From positions 372,001-436,000 of the forward strand of contig NZ_SMYO01000001.1 of the NCBI RefSeq assembly GCF_004358205.1: a stretch of 64,000 nucleotides of DNA. Direction: 5' to 3'. This DNA comes from Bacillus salipaludis (GTDB taxonomy: Bacteria > Bacillota > Bacilli > Bacillales_B > DSM-18226). Both the position numbers and the translations under genes were made by a program. Positions 29,644 through 37,763 of the stretch are shown here, in pieces. The notes below the pieces were generated by a model that worked only from the letters and a program-made list of their open reading frames with translations, had not been told where the DNA came from and did no database searches. Each line of letters opens with the position of its first letter. Position 1 is the first letter of the stretch.

Positions 29644-29991
29644 CTGCAAACTCCAAATTATCGTGATTTTTACCAAAAGGCATTAATCCCAATTGGATTA
29701 AATGACATGATGGTCTTAAAGGAGTCTGGAATTCAACAAATCGATTTGAAAGCGACGCATTGGTTAGTCGGGATCCAAGGTGAAACCATTCAGCAGCCAA
29801 CAGGATATTATCACTGGAAGGTAAGTATTTATCCATCAAATTATGAGGGTTCCTTTAATTGGAATCATCCTTTTTATTCTTCCGATCTTATGCAGTCCAT
29901 GGACTGTGCAATCGATTTGGCCAAAACATTTATTGTTTCTTGTGAAAACGACGAGCTTTCCCCATCCACCATTAAAGAGAAAATCAGCTAA
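29644..29991 (+). CDS. Protein of unknown function, probable CTG start
   Basis: A 115-residue soluble protein. The first ATG in frame (29707) lacks a ribosome-binding site, but AAGGGAGG at 29627-29634 is strong, and the frame between is open and protein-like (QTPNYRDFYQKALIPIGLND). The codons at the right distance are ATC (29641) and CTG (29644); I chose CTG. The product is aromatic-rich (GYYHWKVSIYPSNYEGSF, FNWNHPFYSS). I do not recognise the family. A good SigA promoter precedes it. Confidence 0.55.
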   Translation: MQTPNYRDFYQKALIPIGLNDMMVLKESGIQQIDLKATHWLVGIQGETIQQPTGYYHWKVSIYPSNYEGSFNWNHPFYSSDLMQSMDCAIDLAKTFIVSCENDELSPSTIKEKIS

Positions 29992-30143
29992 ACCTCATAA
30001 AGTTAATCCTTCTGCTTTCCCCTCTTTTTTGCACTCCATTGTGAAAAAATATACATATAGTGGTAAATTTGATTTCTTTTCTGCTTTCCAAAAGGATAAT
30101 AAAAGATTTTTTTTGAAAAAATGCAACCAGATTCAATAAAAAA

Positions 30144-30366
30144 GGCTGTTTTCGCAAGGATTGTTGTTTTTCGAACAGATTTAATCTGTAAACTTTTCAC
30201 CCTAAGGCATCCATTCGGACACATTGCCCTTTGCTTGGTTTCAAAAAAGTTGTCCAAATGACCCCCTGATTCAGACACGATTACCTTGAATCCATCATAG
30301 CCTGTCCGAAAAGGCCCCTATATGGATCAGATTTTATCAAGAGCAACAAAGTTTAAGAAAAGAGCC
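30144..30366. repeat. Second MITE-like element
   Basis: A 223-bp element with imperfect terminal inverted repeats: the left end starts GGCTGTTTTCGCAAGGATTG and the complement of the right end starts GGCTCTTTTCTTAAACTTTG, matching at about 17 of the first 23 bases. No credible gene inside. It is a different family from the 3450 element. Only this copy was seen. Confidence 0.5.
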
Positions 30367-30368
30367 AT

Positions 30369-30408
30369 AAAAAAAGGTGCTATTGCTCTCGCAAACAGCA
30401 CCTTTTAA
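30369..30408 (-). terminator. Terminator downstream of the broken fixX copy
   Basis: AAAAGGTGCT pairs with AGCACCTTTT; it is 2 bases after the pseudogene stop codon. The intact fixX at 31828 has no comparable hairpin directly after it, so this may be the ancestral end of the fix operon. Confidence 0.75.
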
Positions 30409-30409
30409 T

Positions 30410-30693
30410 TTAAGCTAACCTAAACACAATCCCGTGTCCGCCTTTTGGATATTCCCATTTAATGTTTTCGTGTGGGCAGCCAATCCGGCTGCTTCCACAT
30501 TCATGGCAGCCTTCAAAGCCTACCTGCATCCGTGTTCCTTCCAATTTATAAACCTCTGCCGGGCAAAATACTGTGCAAAGTTTTTCCGGACATTGGTCAT
30601 GCAAACATCATGATCAAGCATGGTTAAGTGTGATTTCGTGTCGCACTTAAATCTTAGAAGATATTGTTTTTCCTCAAGAGTTGTCGTTGACAT
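30410..30693 (-). pseudogene. fixX: Broken second copy of fixX
   Basis: Nearly identical to the intact fixX at 31828-32112. Over about 305 bp I count seven substitutions and one single-base deletion. The deletion (near 30594, one T lost from ACATTTGG) breaks the frame after VCMTN. One substitution turns CGSCRIGC into CGSSRIGC, losing a cluster ligand. The duplicated segment extends past the start codon and includes the last 26 bp or so of fixC, ending at about 30717, so it arose by DNA duplication of this locus. Confidence 0.9.
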
Positions 30694-31069
30694 TATTTCA
30701 CCGCCTTCCAAACACGAAGGGGGAATTTCTTTCAAAGGTCATGAAATATTAACGGTTTTGCGATAGAAGCAGCCTTTGGGAAGCTCAATATTTAATTTCA
30801 ACAGATAATGAGCTATTTGAACAACTGATTCAAAATTATAAGAAACAAGGTAAAATTAGTTATAAATAATATATAGTATTGATTCAAAATACGACCTTAC
30901 TGAAGAAGAAAAAAAGAGCGACCTTTTATCCGCTCGATTTGGCAAATATGTTCTTTAAGAAAAAAATATTTTAGATAAATTGAACTAGCATTCCTTAGTG
31001 TATTTTCCTCTTTTTTACATAAATAAAATTGGTATAATAAATTTACCCCTAGAAATTATAGATGAATTA

Positions 31070-31094
31070 GGACTCCTTCGAAGGGAGTTCTTTT
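31070..31094 (+). terminator. Isolated terminator in the fragment region
   Basis: GGACTCCTTCGAAGGGAGTTC followed by TTTT on the plus strand; no intact gene ends before it, which fits a vanished gene. Confidence 0.6.
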
Positions 31095-31273
31095 CATGTT
31101 GGCTCTTTTAAACAATTAGTGTTGGTATTTCTGTAAATAAAGAACCAATTTGAGATCTTTTCGGAGGTTCGTTATTCATTTAAAAAATGAAGAAGATCTG
31201 CTTGATGGATTCCTTGAAAATAAGAATAAATAGAAATTAGCAATTGAGCATATATTCATAAGGGGTGATAAAT

Positions 31274-31497
31274 GTGAATTTTAAAACTCGATTAGGAATA
31301 AAAATTATTTTTTGAAAATCACCGAAATGGTCAATACTTCAGTTTTGCAAATCGGTAGTTCTGGTCCTATTAAACGGTCCTCTGCTTTGCCTGAATGGTA
31401 TCAAATACATCCACCAGTAGCACCAGGTGCACAAATATTAGCACCAGCTGTCCCTTTACAGGCACCTGTACGAGAAAAAGGTAGTATGAATAAATAG
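31274..31497 (+). pseudogene. Frameshifted GerPB-like spore germination protein
   Basis: A GTG at 31274 follows AAGGGGTGAT and reads VNFKTRLGIKIIF, then hits TGA. One base over, at 31312, the frame continues as LKITEMVNTSVLQIGSSGPIKR, which resembles the GerP signature TSSVxQIGSAGxIK of spore-coat permeability proteins GerPB/GerPF. The switch falls in a run of six T, so a one-base loss (or sequencing error) would explain it. The proline-rich tail is also GerPB-like. Family call is moderate. Confidence 0.5.
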
Positions 31498-31653
31498 TAA
31501 AAAGCACCGGAAAAGCTATCAACGGGACACATTAGGTAAAGTATGTTTTGTCTTAGAAATTGAATTAAGCGATTTACTAATACTTATAGATGAAGAGGAT
31601 AAACAAAAAGACGATGCTCACTAAATAGCATCGTCCCTATTTTTTATATCCTA

Positions 31654-31812
31654 TTAATCTTCAGCTTCAAAACGGAATCCTACAATTTGTCTACAATCTA
31701 CAACAATGACTCCAGGTTCTGCCTCACTATCACAGAAGAATGCACAACAATTCTTTTTATCAAAGCTAACAAATCTGGTATCCTCGATTACTGTATGTTC
31801 ACATTTGCTCAC
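31654..31812 (-). CDS. Small cysteine-containing protein, unknown (possibly a fragment)
   Basis: A 52-residue frame from GTG at 31812, reading SKCEHTVIEDTRFVSFDKKN, then CCAFFCDSEAEPG and ending VDCRQIVGFRFEAED. Five cysteines and the short beta-rich pattern would suit a spore-coat-associated protein, but I cannot name a family. No ribosome-binding site precedes the GTG, so it may be the 3' end of a lost gene. It is directly downstream of, and co-directional with, the intact fixX. Confidence 0.4.
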   Translation of the reverse strand: MSKCEHTVIEDTRFVSFDKKNCCAFFCDSEAEPGVIVVDCRQIVGFRFEAED

Positions 31813-31827
31813 AAAATGCTCACGGTT

Positions 31828-32112
31828 TTAAGCTAACCTAAACACAATCCCGTGTCCGCCTTTTGGATATTCCCATTTAATGTTTTCCTGTGGGCAGCCA
31901 ATCCGGCAGCTTCCACATTCATGGCATCCTTCAAAGCCTACCTGCATCCGTGTTCCTTCCCATTTATAAACCTCGGCCGGGCAAAATACTGTGCAAAGTT
32001 TATCCGGACATTTGGTCATGCAAACATCATGATCAAGCACGGTTAAGTGTGATTTCGTGTCGCACTTAAATCTTAGAAGATATTGTTTTTCCTCAAGAGT
32101 TGTCGTTGACAT
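31828..32112 (-). CDS. fixX: Ferredoxin-like protein FixX
   Basis: A 94-residue iron-sulfur protein. Cysteines occur as CMTKCPDKLCTVFCP and GCHECGSCRIGCP, the FixX pattern. It works with FixC (ETF:quinone oxidoreductase type) to take electrons from the EtfAB/FixAB flavoprotein. The ATG at 32112 overlaps the fixC stop as TAATG and follows GGAAGGCGGTG. A broken duplicate lies 1.4 kb downstream. Confidence 0.9.
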   Translation of the reverse strand: MSTTTLEEKQYLLRFKCDTKSHLTVLDHDVCMTKCPDKLCTVFCPAEVYKWEGTRMQVGFEGCHECGSCRIGCPQENIKWEYPKGGHGIVFRLA

Positions 32113-33407
32113 TATTTCACCGCCTTCCAAACACGATAAATATCAGTAAGCACTTTGAAAGTTCCTCTTCCGTCTGTAAAACTCTTCATAATTTGTTTTT
32201 GTTTATCACGTTTAGGTGTACCATCAACAGTAAAGAATTTACCCATTGCTTTGGTTAGCATTGGAGCGTATTCTTTAAAATATTGTGGATATGACTCAAA
32301 TGTATGAGGTGCATCTTTATATTTATCCAAGTCCTTCATGATAAAACTATTGTTAAGAGCTTCGCGGTATTGGTTTAAGCTGGATTCGCTAAAATCTCCG
32401 CGTTTTTTCGCTTGAACAATTGTCTGTGCTGCTAGTTCCCCAGAGTACATAGCCAAGTTGGATCCTTCACCGTGCATAGCGTTAACAAGCGATGCTGCAT
32501 CACCAACGACAACAACACCATTTCCAACTACCTTTTGTACTGACCTGTATCCCCCTTCAGGGATTAGGTGGGCAAGATACTCTGCAGATTCCCCACCTTC
32601 AATCAAAGGTTTAATCGTTGGATGATTTTTTAATTGATCTAATAAATCATATGGCTTTAATTTATCTTTGATCATAGCGGCAAGTGTTGTACCGACCCCA
32701 ATATTTATGCTATCTTGATTCGTATAAAGGAATGCTGCACCAAAATTTCCTTTTGTCGATTCACCAAAAATTTCAATTGCTACACCTTGGTTTTCCGCAA
32801 TGTTAAACCGTTCGTTAATTTTTTCTTTTGGCATATTAATAACTTCCATGGCACATAAAGCAACATGTTCCGGTGGGTGTTCTTTCCGGAAGCCTAGCTG
32901 TTTAGCTAAAAGGGAGTTTACTCCATCGGCTAATACCACTACGTCGGCACATAGTTCTCCGTCGGGACGGTCTGTACGAACCCCAACAACCTTACCGTTT
33001 TCTACAATACATTCTGTGACCACGGTTTCATTAACTAGCAACGCCCCTGCTTCCACTGCTTTATTCGCAAACCATTGGTCGAATTTGGCTCTTTGAACGG
33101 TAAAACTATTGTAGGGTTCTGCACCCCATTCCATACCTTTATACCCTACTTGAATGGCTGATTCTTCACCTAACACCCAATACCTATGATCAACAACTGG
33201 ACGCTCAAGTGGGGCTTCCTTCCAAAATTCAGGAACAAGATCCCTTAATTGTTTGCTGAATAAGACGCCGCCCATAACATTCTTGCTGCCAGGATATTCT
33301 CCTCTTTCAAGAAGCAATACATTCAAACCGTTTCTTGCGCAAACCAGTGCACAAGCTGAGCCTGCTGGACCTGCTCCAACGATGATTACATCAAATTTCT
33401 CAGACAT
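32112..33407 (-). CDS. fixC: FixC, electron-transfer flavoprotein:quinone oxidoreductase family
   Basis: A 431-residue FAD protein. The dinucleotide motif is VIIVGAGPAGSACALVCARN at the N-terminus; GDAASLVNAMHGEGSNLAM is the second FAD block. It lacks a built-in ferredoxin domain, which FixX supplies. In diazotrophs FixABCX couples NADH oxidation to quinone reduction and to ferredoxin/flavodoxin reduction (flavin-based bifurcation). Whether this copy bifurcates is not shown by the sequence. Its start overlaps the end of etfA by 8 bp. Confidence 0.9.
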   Translation of the reverse strand: MSEKFDVIIVGAGPAGSACALVCARNGLNVLLLERGEYPGSKNVMGGVLFSKQLRDLVPEFWKEAPLERPVVDHRYWVLGEESAIQVGYKGMEWGAEPYNSFTVQRAKFDQWFANKAVEAGALLVNETVVTECIVENGKVVGVRTDRPDGELCADVVVLADGVNSLLAKQLGFRKEHPPEHVALCAMEVINMPKEKINERFNIAENQGVAIEIFGESTKGNFGAAFLYTNQDSINIGVGTTLAAMIKDKLKPYDLLDQLKNHPTIKPLIEGGESAEYLAHLIPEGGYRSVQKVVGNGVVVVGDAASLVNAMHGEGSNLAMYSGELAAQTIVQAKKRGDFSESSLNQYREALNNSFIMKDLDKYKDAPHTFESYPQYFKEYAPMLTKAMGKFFTVDGTPKRDKQKQIMKSFTDGRGTFKVLTDIYRVWKAVK

Positions 33408-34425
33408 AGCTTATTGCACCGCCCTTCTGAACCTGTTTAAATTGCTCAATTAATTTTGGCAATATTTCCATAGCATCTCCCACTATTCCATAGGTTGCTA
33501 CGTCGAAAATAGGTGCTTTCGGATCCTTATTGATGGCGATTATGGTATCTGAGTTTTTCATCCCAACCACGTGCTGGATGGCACCTGACACTGCCACTGC
33601 AAAGAAAATTTTCGGTGTAACCGTTTCACCCGTCTGACCAATTTGAAGATAATGCGGAAGCCAGCCAGCTTCAACAACATCCCTCGTTCCACCGACACTC
33701 GCACCAATTGTTTCAGCAAATTCATGAATGAGTTGAAAGTTTTTTTCGTCCCCCATCCCTTTTCCGCCGCATACAATGACGTGGGCATCCGCTAAATTCG
33801 CCTTCTTTGTGACATCATTCACAATTTGTAGTACTTTCGTACGCATATCTTCTTCTTTGAGAGTGATTTGTTCTTCAATAACCTTCCCTATTCTGCCTGC
33901 AACCGGCTCCACTGCTTTCATAACTTTAGGACGAACTGTTGCCATTTGCGGCCGATGTTTCTTACAAAGAATTGTAGCCATAATATTACCGCCGAAAGCA
34001 GGACGGCATGCTTCTAATAGCCGGTTATCTAAATCGATATCAAGCATTGTCGTATCTGCGGTTAAACCGGTATTTAAATCGGTCGCTACTGCACTAGCTA
34101 AATCTTTTCCATTCGGTGTCGCACCATAAAGAATGATTTCAGGCTTATACTTTTCGGCAAGCATGTCTACACCCTTCATATAAGACTCCGTGCGATAATC
34201 TTTTAATATAGGATGATCAATGATATATATTTCATCTGCTCCATATTCAATAACTTTGTTTGCCAATGATTTAATGCCTTGTCCAAGTAAAAATCCTCCC
34301 AGCGGAACTTGCAGCTTATCAGCTAATTTTCTGCCGGCACCTAACAACTCTAAAGAAACCCCTTCGATTTTCCCATCATTTTGTTCGATAAAGACCCAAA
34401 CTCCACGATATTCCTCAAGATTCAT
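33400..34425 (-). CDS. etfA: Electron transfer flavoprotein alpha subunit (FixB)
   Basis: A 341-residue ETF alpha subunit. The C-terminal FAD domain has [23 protein letters not shown] sequence, [19 protein letters not shown] and [20 protein letters not shown]. It pairs with EtfB and donates electrons to FixC. Gene order etfB-etfA-fixC-fixX is that of fixABCX operons, so FixB is an equally good name. The ATG follows GGGAGGG. Confidence 0.92.
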   Translation of the reverse strand: MNLEEYRGVWVFIEQNDGKIEGVSLELLGAGRKLADKLQVPLGGFLLGQGIKSLANKVIEYGADEIYIIDHPILKDYRTESYMKGVDMLAEKYKPEIILYGATPNGKDLASAVATDLNTGLTADTTMLDIDLDNRLLEACRPAFGGNIMATILCKKHRPQMATVRPKVMKAVEPVAGRIGKVIEEQITLKEEDMRTKVLQIVNDVTKKANLADAHVIVCGGKGMGDEKNFQLIHEFAETIGASVGGTRDVVEAGWLPHYLQIGQTGETVTPKIFFAVAVSGAIQHVVGMKNSDTIIAINKDPKAPIFDVATYGIVGDAMEILPKLIEQFKQVQKGGAISYV

Positions 34426-34458
34426 TTAAATCCCTCCCTGCGTTAAAAAGATAAAGGT

Positions 34459-35286
34459 TTATTTTGATGACTGGATGGCGAACAGATCTTTTTTATCCAT
34501 TAAGACTCCCATGAGCTGTTTCACTTGCTCATTCGCAGAGCCTTCAAGTTGTTTCACTCCACCTTCCGGCCTTGGGGGGGTAAACATTTTTCCTACAACC
34601 GTAGGGGAACCCTTTAGACCAAGCTGTGTGCGCTCCACATTTTCCAGATCACTAACTGTCCAAACAATTGATTCGTATCGTGCTGCTTTCAACATGTTTG
34701 GCATAGGTGCATATTCAATCTCGTTAATTTCCTTTTCAACTGTAAGCAGACATGGCAATTCTGCCTGAATTAATTCATATCCGCTGGATAGCTTTCTTCT
34801 TAATAAAACGGTCTTTTCGTTTAAATTCACTTCCGATACTTCGATTACATTTGTAACTGGAGGGATATCCATCCTTCTTGCTATCCCGGGACCAACCTGC
34901 CCGGTATCTCCATCAATAGCATGCTTTCCGCAAATAACCATATCAACAGGAAAATCCTTGCTGATTCTTTCCAGCGCTTTAGATAAAGCATAACTCGTTG
35001 CTAGCGTATCCGCCCCTGCAAATGCACGGTCTGAGATTAGATAGCCTCTATCTGCACCAATTTCAATACTTTTTTTAATGACCTCTGTTGCTTGAGGTGG
35101 CCCCATGGATAACACAGAAATCGTACCGCCTGTTTTCTCTTTAATCTTTACAGCTTCCTGTACAGCATGTGCATCGTAAGGGTTTAGGATGGCTGGTGCA
35201 CTGCGGCGGTCGAGTGTGTTGGTTTTGGGATTAATTTTAATAATTTTTGTATCAGGTACTTGTTTGACACAGACGACAATGTGCAT
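34459..35286 (-). CDS. etfB: Electron transfer flavoprotein beta subunit (FixA)
   Basis: A 275-residue ETF beta subunit: MHIVVCVKQVPDTKIIKINP at the N-terminus, NPYDAHAVQEAVKI, and CGKHAIDGDTGQVGPGIA, the nucleotide-binding block. I chose the ATG at 35286 after GGAGGG. The beta subunit holds the electron-bifurcating FAD in FixA-type proteins or AMP in ordinary ETFs; which type this is would need an alignment. First gene of the operon; an inverted repeat lies about 70 bp upstream. Confidence 0.92.
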   Translation of the reverse strand: MHIVVCVKQVPDTKIIKINPKTNTLDRRSAPAILNPYDAHAVQEAVKIKEKTGGTISVLSMGPPQATEVIKKSIEIGADRGYLISDRAFAGADTLATSYALSKALERISKDFPVDMVICGKHAIDGDTGQVGPGIARRMDIPPVTNVIEVSEVNLNEKTVLLRRKLSSGYELIQAELPCLLTVEKEINEIEYAPMPNMLKAARYESIVWTVSDLENVERTQLGLKGSPTVVGKMFTPPRPEGGVKQLEGSANEQVKQLMGVLMDKKDLFAIQSSK

Positions 35287-35691
35287 GTAGGACTTTCCCT
35301 CCTCCATAAAATCTGGTAATTGAAAGCTATTGCTTTCAGATAGAAAATGCTTTTATTGCGATATAGGAATCGCAACATAGGCATAGTACTAAACTAAGTT
35401 AATTTTCTGTTTTTTCCTTACTTGTTAATTTTAGTCTAAATTCAAAAGCGAGTGTATGAACCTTTCTTGAACTTTTGAATAGACTTCAATACATGTGAGC
35501 TTTTCTGGATGTTGGTTAATACGGAACTGAGTGGGAATGAAAGGGAATGTAAAAATCTAGAAGCATATGTAGAAAATCCTGATGTAAGTTTATTAATATC
35601 TTTAATATAACTATATGAAATATTAAGATATAAACAATGATAAAAATCACATTGTTATCTAAAATTATTAATATTCCATTTCTTATCATTA
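35287..35691. other. Upstream region of the fix operon
   Basis: AT-rich, without a supportable gene. A short frame near 35512-35610 (MLVNTELSGNERECKN) looks coding-like but has no ribosome-binding site. It holds the inverted repeat at 35356-35375. Confidence 0.4.
35356..35375. promoter_or_regulatory. Inverted repeat upstream of etfB, possible operator
   Basis: TTGCGAT-ATAGGA-ATCGCAA, a perfect 7-6-7 palindrome 70-89 bp before the etfB start. No T-run, so it suits a regulator site more than a terminator. The regulator is unknown. Confidence 0.35.
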
Positions 35692-35934
35692 GGCTGCGTT
35701 AAAGGACAATGTTGATTTTTGAACAGCGTTGATTGGAGCGGAAGGCACGAAGGCTCCTCGAAAATGCTAACGCATTTTCTTCGTGCGTGGCGGATTCAAG
35801 GAAGCAATTCAGTGTCCTGTGGGAGTACGGGACAGGCGAGACCCCGCAGGAGCGAAGCGGCGAGGAGGCTCTCCGAACAGCCCACGAACCGTTGGTGCCT
35901 GGAGCGGAAATCAACAACTATGCTTAACAGAGCC
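35692..35934 (+). repeat. MITE-like interspersed repeat, copy C (full length)
   Basis: The longest copy, 243 bp. Outer ends GGCTGCGTTAAAG and GCTTAACAGAGCC are slightly degraded; the nested ends GTTGATTGGAGCGG and GGAGCGGAAATCAAC are intact. The centre has the hairpin GAAAATGC-TAAC-GCATTTTC. Open frames on both strands here are artefacts. Confidence 0.8.
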
Positions 35935-35967
35935 TATCTTTAAGAAAGGGAAAGGATTGGAGTGTAA

Positions 35968-36699
35968 ATGGCTGGTGTATTGATTGGAAGTATTCTTTCT
36001 GCGTTATCAACAGGAGCGGGTGCATTAATTATTCTTTTTATCCATCATTCCGTTACACACCGCTTTAAAGATATCCTATTAGCCTTTAGTGCAGGGATTA
36101 TGATGACTGCCTCTACAATAGGACTTATTCCTGAAGCATTAAAAATCGGGGGGTTTCTTTCACTTTTTATTGGAGTGCTTCTCGGAGTTTTTACATTAAC
36201 GATTTTAGAAAAGAAAATACCGCATATTGAACTTGACCATAATCAATACGGGATTCAGTTTGACGAAAAGGCTTTTTTGATCATTTCCGCAATCACCCTT
36301 CATAATATCCCGGAGGGGCTTTCAGTAGGTGTGAGTTATGCCTCTAATACGGGAGAGACGGGGAATCTAATTGCACTGGCAATTGGATTTCAAAATGCGC
36401 CGGAAGGCCTTCTAGTTGCGTTATTTCTAATCAATCAAAAGATGGGTAAATTTAAGGCCTTCATCCTTGCGACGTTAACGGGTGCGATTGAAATTGTTAC
36501 TTCATTAATGGGATTTTATTTGACAGCATTTGTTCAAGGGCTTGTACCATATGGACTTTCATTTGCGGCAGGAGCTATGTTGTTTATTATCTATAAGGAG
36601 TTAATTCCGGAAAGTCATGGGGACGGTAATGAAAGAACATCAACCTATGCCTTTATTACAGGCTTGCTTGCAATGGTATTGATTATCGAAACTTTTTAA
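35968..36699 (+). CDS. ZIP family metal transporter
   Basis: A 243-residue membrane protein with about eight spans. The metal-site motifs of ZIP proteins are present: ITLHNIPEGLSVGV in span 4, QNAPEGLLVA in span 5 and KELIPESHGDG near the C-terminus. Members import zinc or other divalent metals down a gradient. There is no histidine-rich loop. The ATG follows a weak GGAGTGTAA; the gene begins 34 bp after repeat copy C. No metalloregulator box was seen. Confidence 0.88.
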   Translation: MAGVLIGSILSALSTGAGALIILFIHHSVTHRFKDILLAFSAGIMMTASTIGLIPEALKIGGFLSLFIGVLLGVFTLTILEKKIPHIELDHNQYGIQFDEKAFLIISAITLHNIPEGLSVGVSYASNTGETGNLIALAIGFQNAPEGLLVALFLINQKMGKFKAFILATLTGAIEIVTSLMGFYLTAFVQGLVPYGLSFAAGAMLFIIYKELIPESHGDGNERTSTYAFITGLLAMVLIIETF

Positions 36700-36735
36700 G
36701 AATCGCAGCAGCATCCACACTCCAATCTTTTCTTT

Positions 36736-36990
36736 TTAAAAACCCACAATCACCTTCGGCCATACTAATATTGATTGTTTAAAAGAAAGCTTTACCTCCT
36801 CTTGTTTTTTAGTAGATTGACCTGCAACTTTCTGATACTCGTAGATTAATTCATCAAGCTCTTGACTATATTTGATGGTCTCTTCACTTGTAAAGCCTTT
36901 TTTATTTGCACATTCCATCATAAGTTCTCTTTTTACTTTTATTTCTGCTAACATTTCTGAACAACTACTTCCATGCTTGTACAATTTCAT
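36736..36990 (-). CDS. spo0E: Spo0E-family aspartyl-phosphate phosphatase
   Basis: An 84-residue protein made of two helices, with the family signature SQELDELIYEYQK (SxxxD is the catalytic region). Such proteins remove phosphate from Spo0A~P and delay sporulation. Its position next to mtnD matches spo0E in B. subtilis, which supports the name, though the family has several paralogues (YisI, YnzD). The ATG follows AAGGAG. Confidence 0.8.
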   Translation of the reverse strand: MKLYKHGSSCSEMLAEIKVKRELMMECANKKGFTSEETIKYSQELDELIYEYQKVAGQSTKKQEEVKLSFKQSILVWPKVIVGF

Positions 36991-37160
36991 CCTTCTCCTT
37001 ACTCTTACACTCTAATCCACTAAATTAGGCTACTTGATGAATTATACAAGAATTTGTCAAAAAGTAAACCGTATCGCAAAAGTAGACAAAACATTATAAT
37101 TATTCCGTTCTTTCGACACAGTTTTCTAGATTTGCAGATTTTAAGAATTATAAATAAAAG

Positions 37161-37182
37161 CGGCCGGCAGATCTGCCGGCCG
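37161..37182 (-). terminator. Terminator of the mtnWXBD operon
   Basis: CGGCCGGCAGATCTGCCGGCCG, a perfect 22-bp palindrome followed by CTTTT on the minus strand. Confidence 0.85.
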
Positions 37183-37200
37183 TATCTTCGTTATTATCTC

Positions 37201-37734
37201 TTATTGATTTACCTCTTCTTTTTCATAAATTGGTACCCAGCCCTCTGTCGTTACGAAAATACGGACAGCAACGACTTTACGGTCTGCTTCAAGTGTAAAG
37301 TAGTGTCTTATATTCTCCGGAACAGAAATTAAATCTCCTGGATTTAAATGAACTTCAAAGAACTCGCCATCTTTTCCTTGGATAACGAATACACCATGTC
37401 CGCTTACGATAAAACGAACCTCGTCATCTGTATGATGATGCTCTTGTTTAAAGTTCTTCAAAAGAACATCCAGGTTTGGTGTTGTATCAGATAAAGAGAT
37501 TACATCCTGTGCTTTATAGCCTCTTCTTGCCGAAATATCTGCAATTTCAGTTGCAAAAACAGCTAAGATTTCCTCTTTTTCCTCATCACTTAAGTTATAT
37601 TTTTCAACTAAAGCTTGAGGTAATTTTGAAATATCCCATTGCTCATAAATAACTTCCTGACTTGATAGGAAGCCTGCAACCTCCTGCTGATCATGAATTT
37701 GTTCTTCTTTACTTTGGAATGTAATATAAGCCAT
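37201..37734 (-). CDS. mtnD: Acireductone dioxygenase MtnD
   Basis: A 177-residue cupin metalloenzyme. The metal ligands are in EHHHTDDEVRFIVSG and the second cupin motif NIRHYFTL. It converts the acireductone of the methionine salvage pathway to 2-keto-4-methylthiobutyrate and formate (iron form). I chose the ATG at 37734 since GGAG is too close to the one at 37740, and it gives the family start MAYITF. Last gene of mtnW-mtnX-mtnB-mtnD. Confidence 0.95.
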   Translation of the reverse strand: MAYITFQSKEEQIHDQQEVAGFLSSQEVIYEQWDISKLPQALVEKYNLSDEEKEEILAVFATEIADISARRGYKAQDVISLSDTTPNLDVLLKNFKQEHHHTDDEVRFIVSGHGVFVIQGKDGEFFEVHLNPGDLISVPENIRHYFTLEADRKVVAVRIFVTTEGWVPIYEKEEVNQ

Positions 37735-37763
37735 TTTCATTCTCTCCTTATAAATAATTTAAT

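Larger units (their letters stand above)
29992..31653. other. Gene-poor stretch with decayed fragments
   Basis: No intact gene. It holds a MITE-like repeat (30144-30366), the broken fixX copy (30410-30693), a frameshifted GerPB-like gene (31274-31497), a terminator (31070-31094), and plus-strand codon-like tails ending in stops, such as DNELFEQLIQNYKKQGK near 30810, TEEEKKSDLLSARFGKYVL near 30910, NEEDLLDGFLENKNK near 31190 and LEIELSDLLILIDEEDKQ near 31570. These tails have no starts or ribosome-binding sites and read as remnants. Confidence 0.6.

Noticed and set aside
30003..30278. 91-codon minus-strand frame (MSESGGHLDNFFETKQ...)
   Set aside because: Lies across the MITE-like element, has no ribosome-binding site and no continuity with a family.
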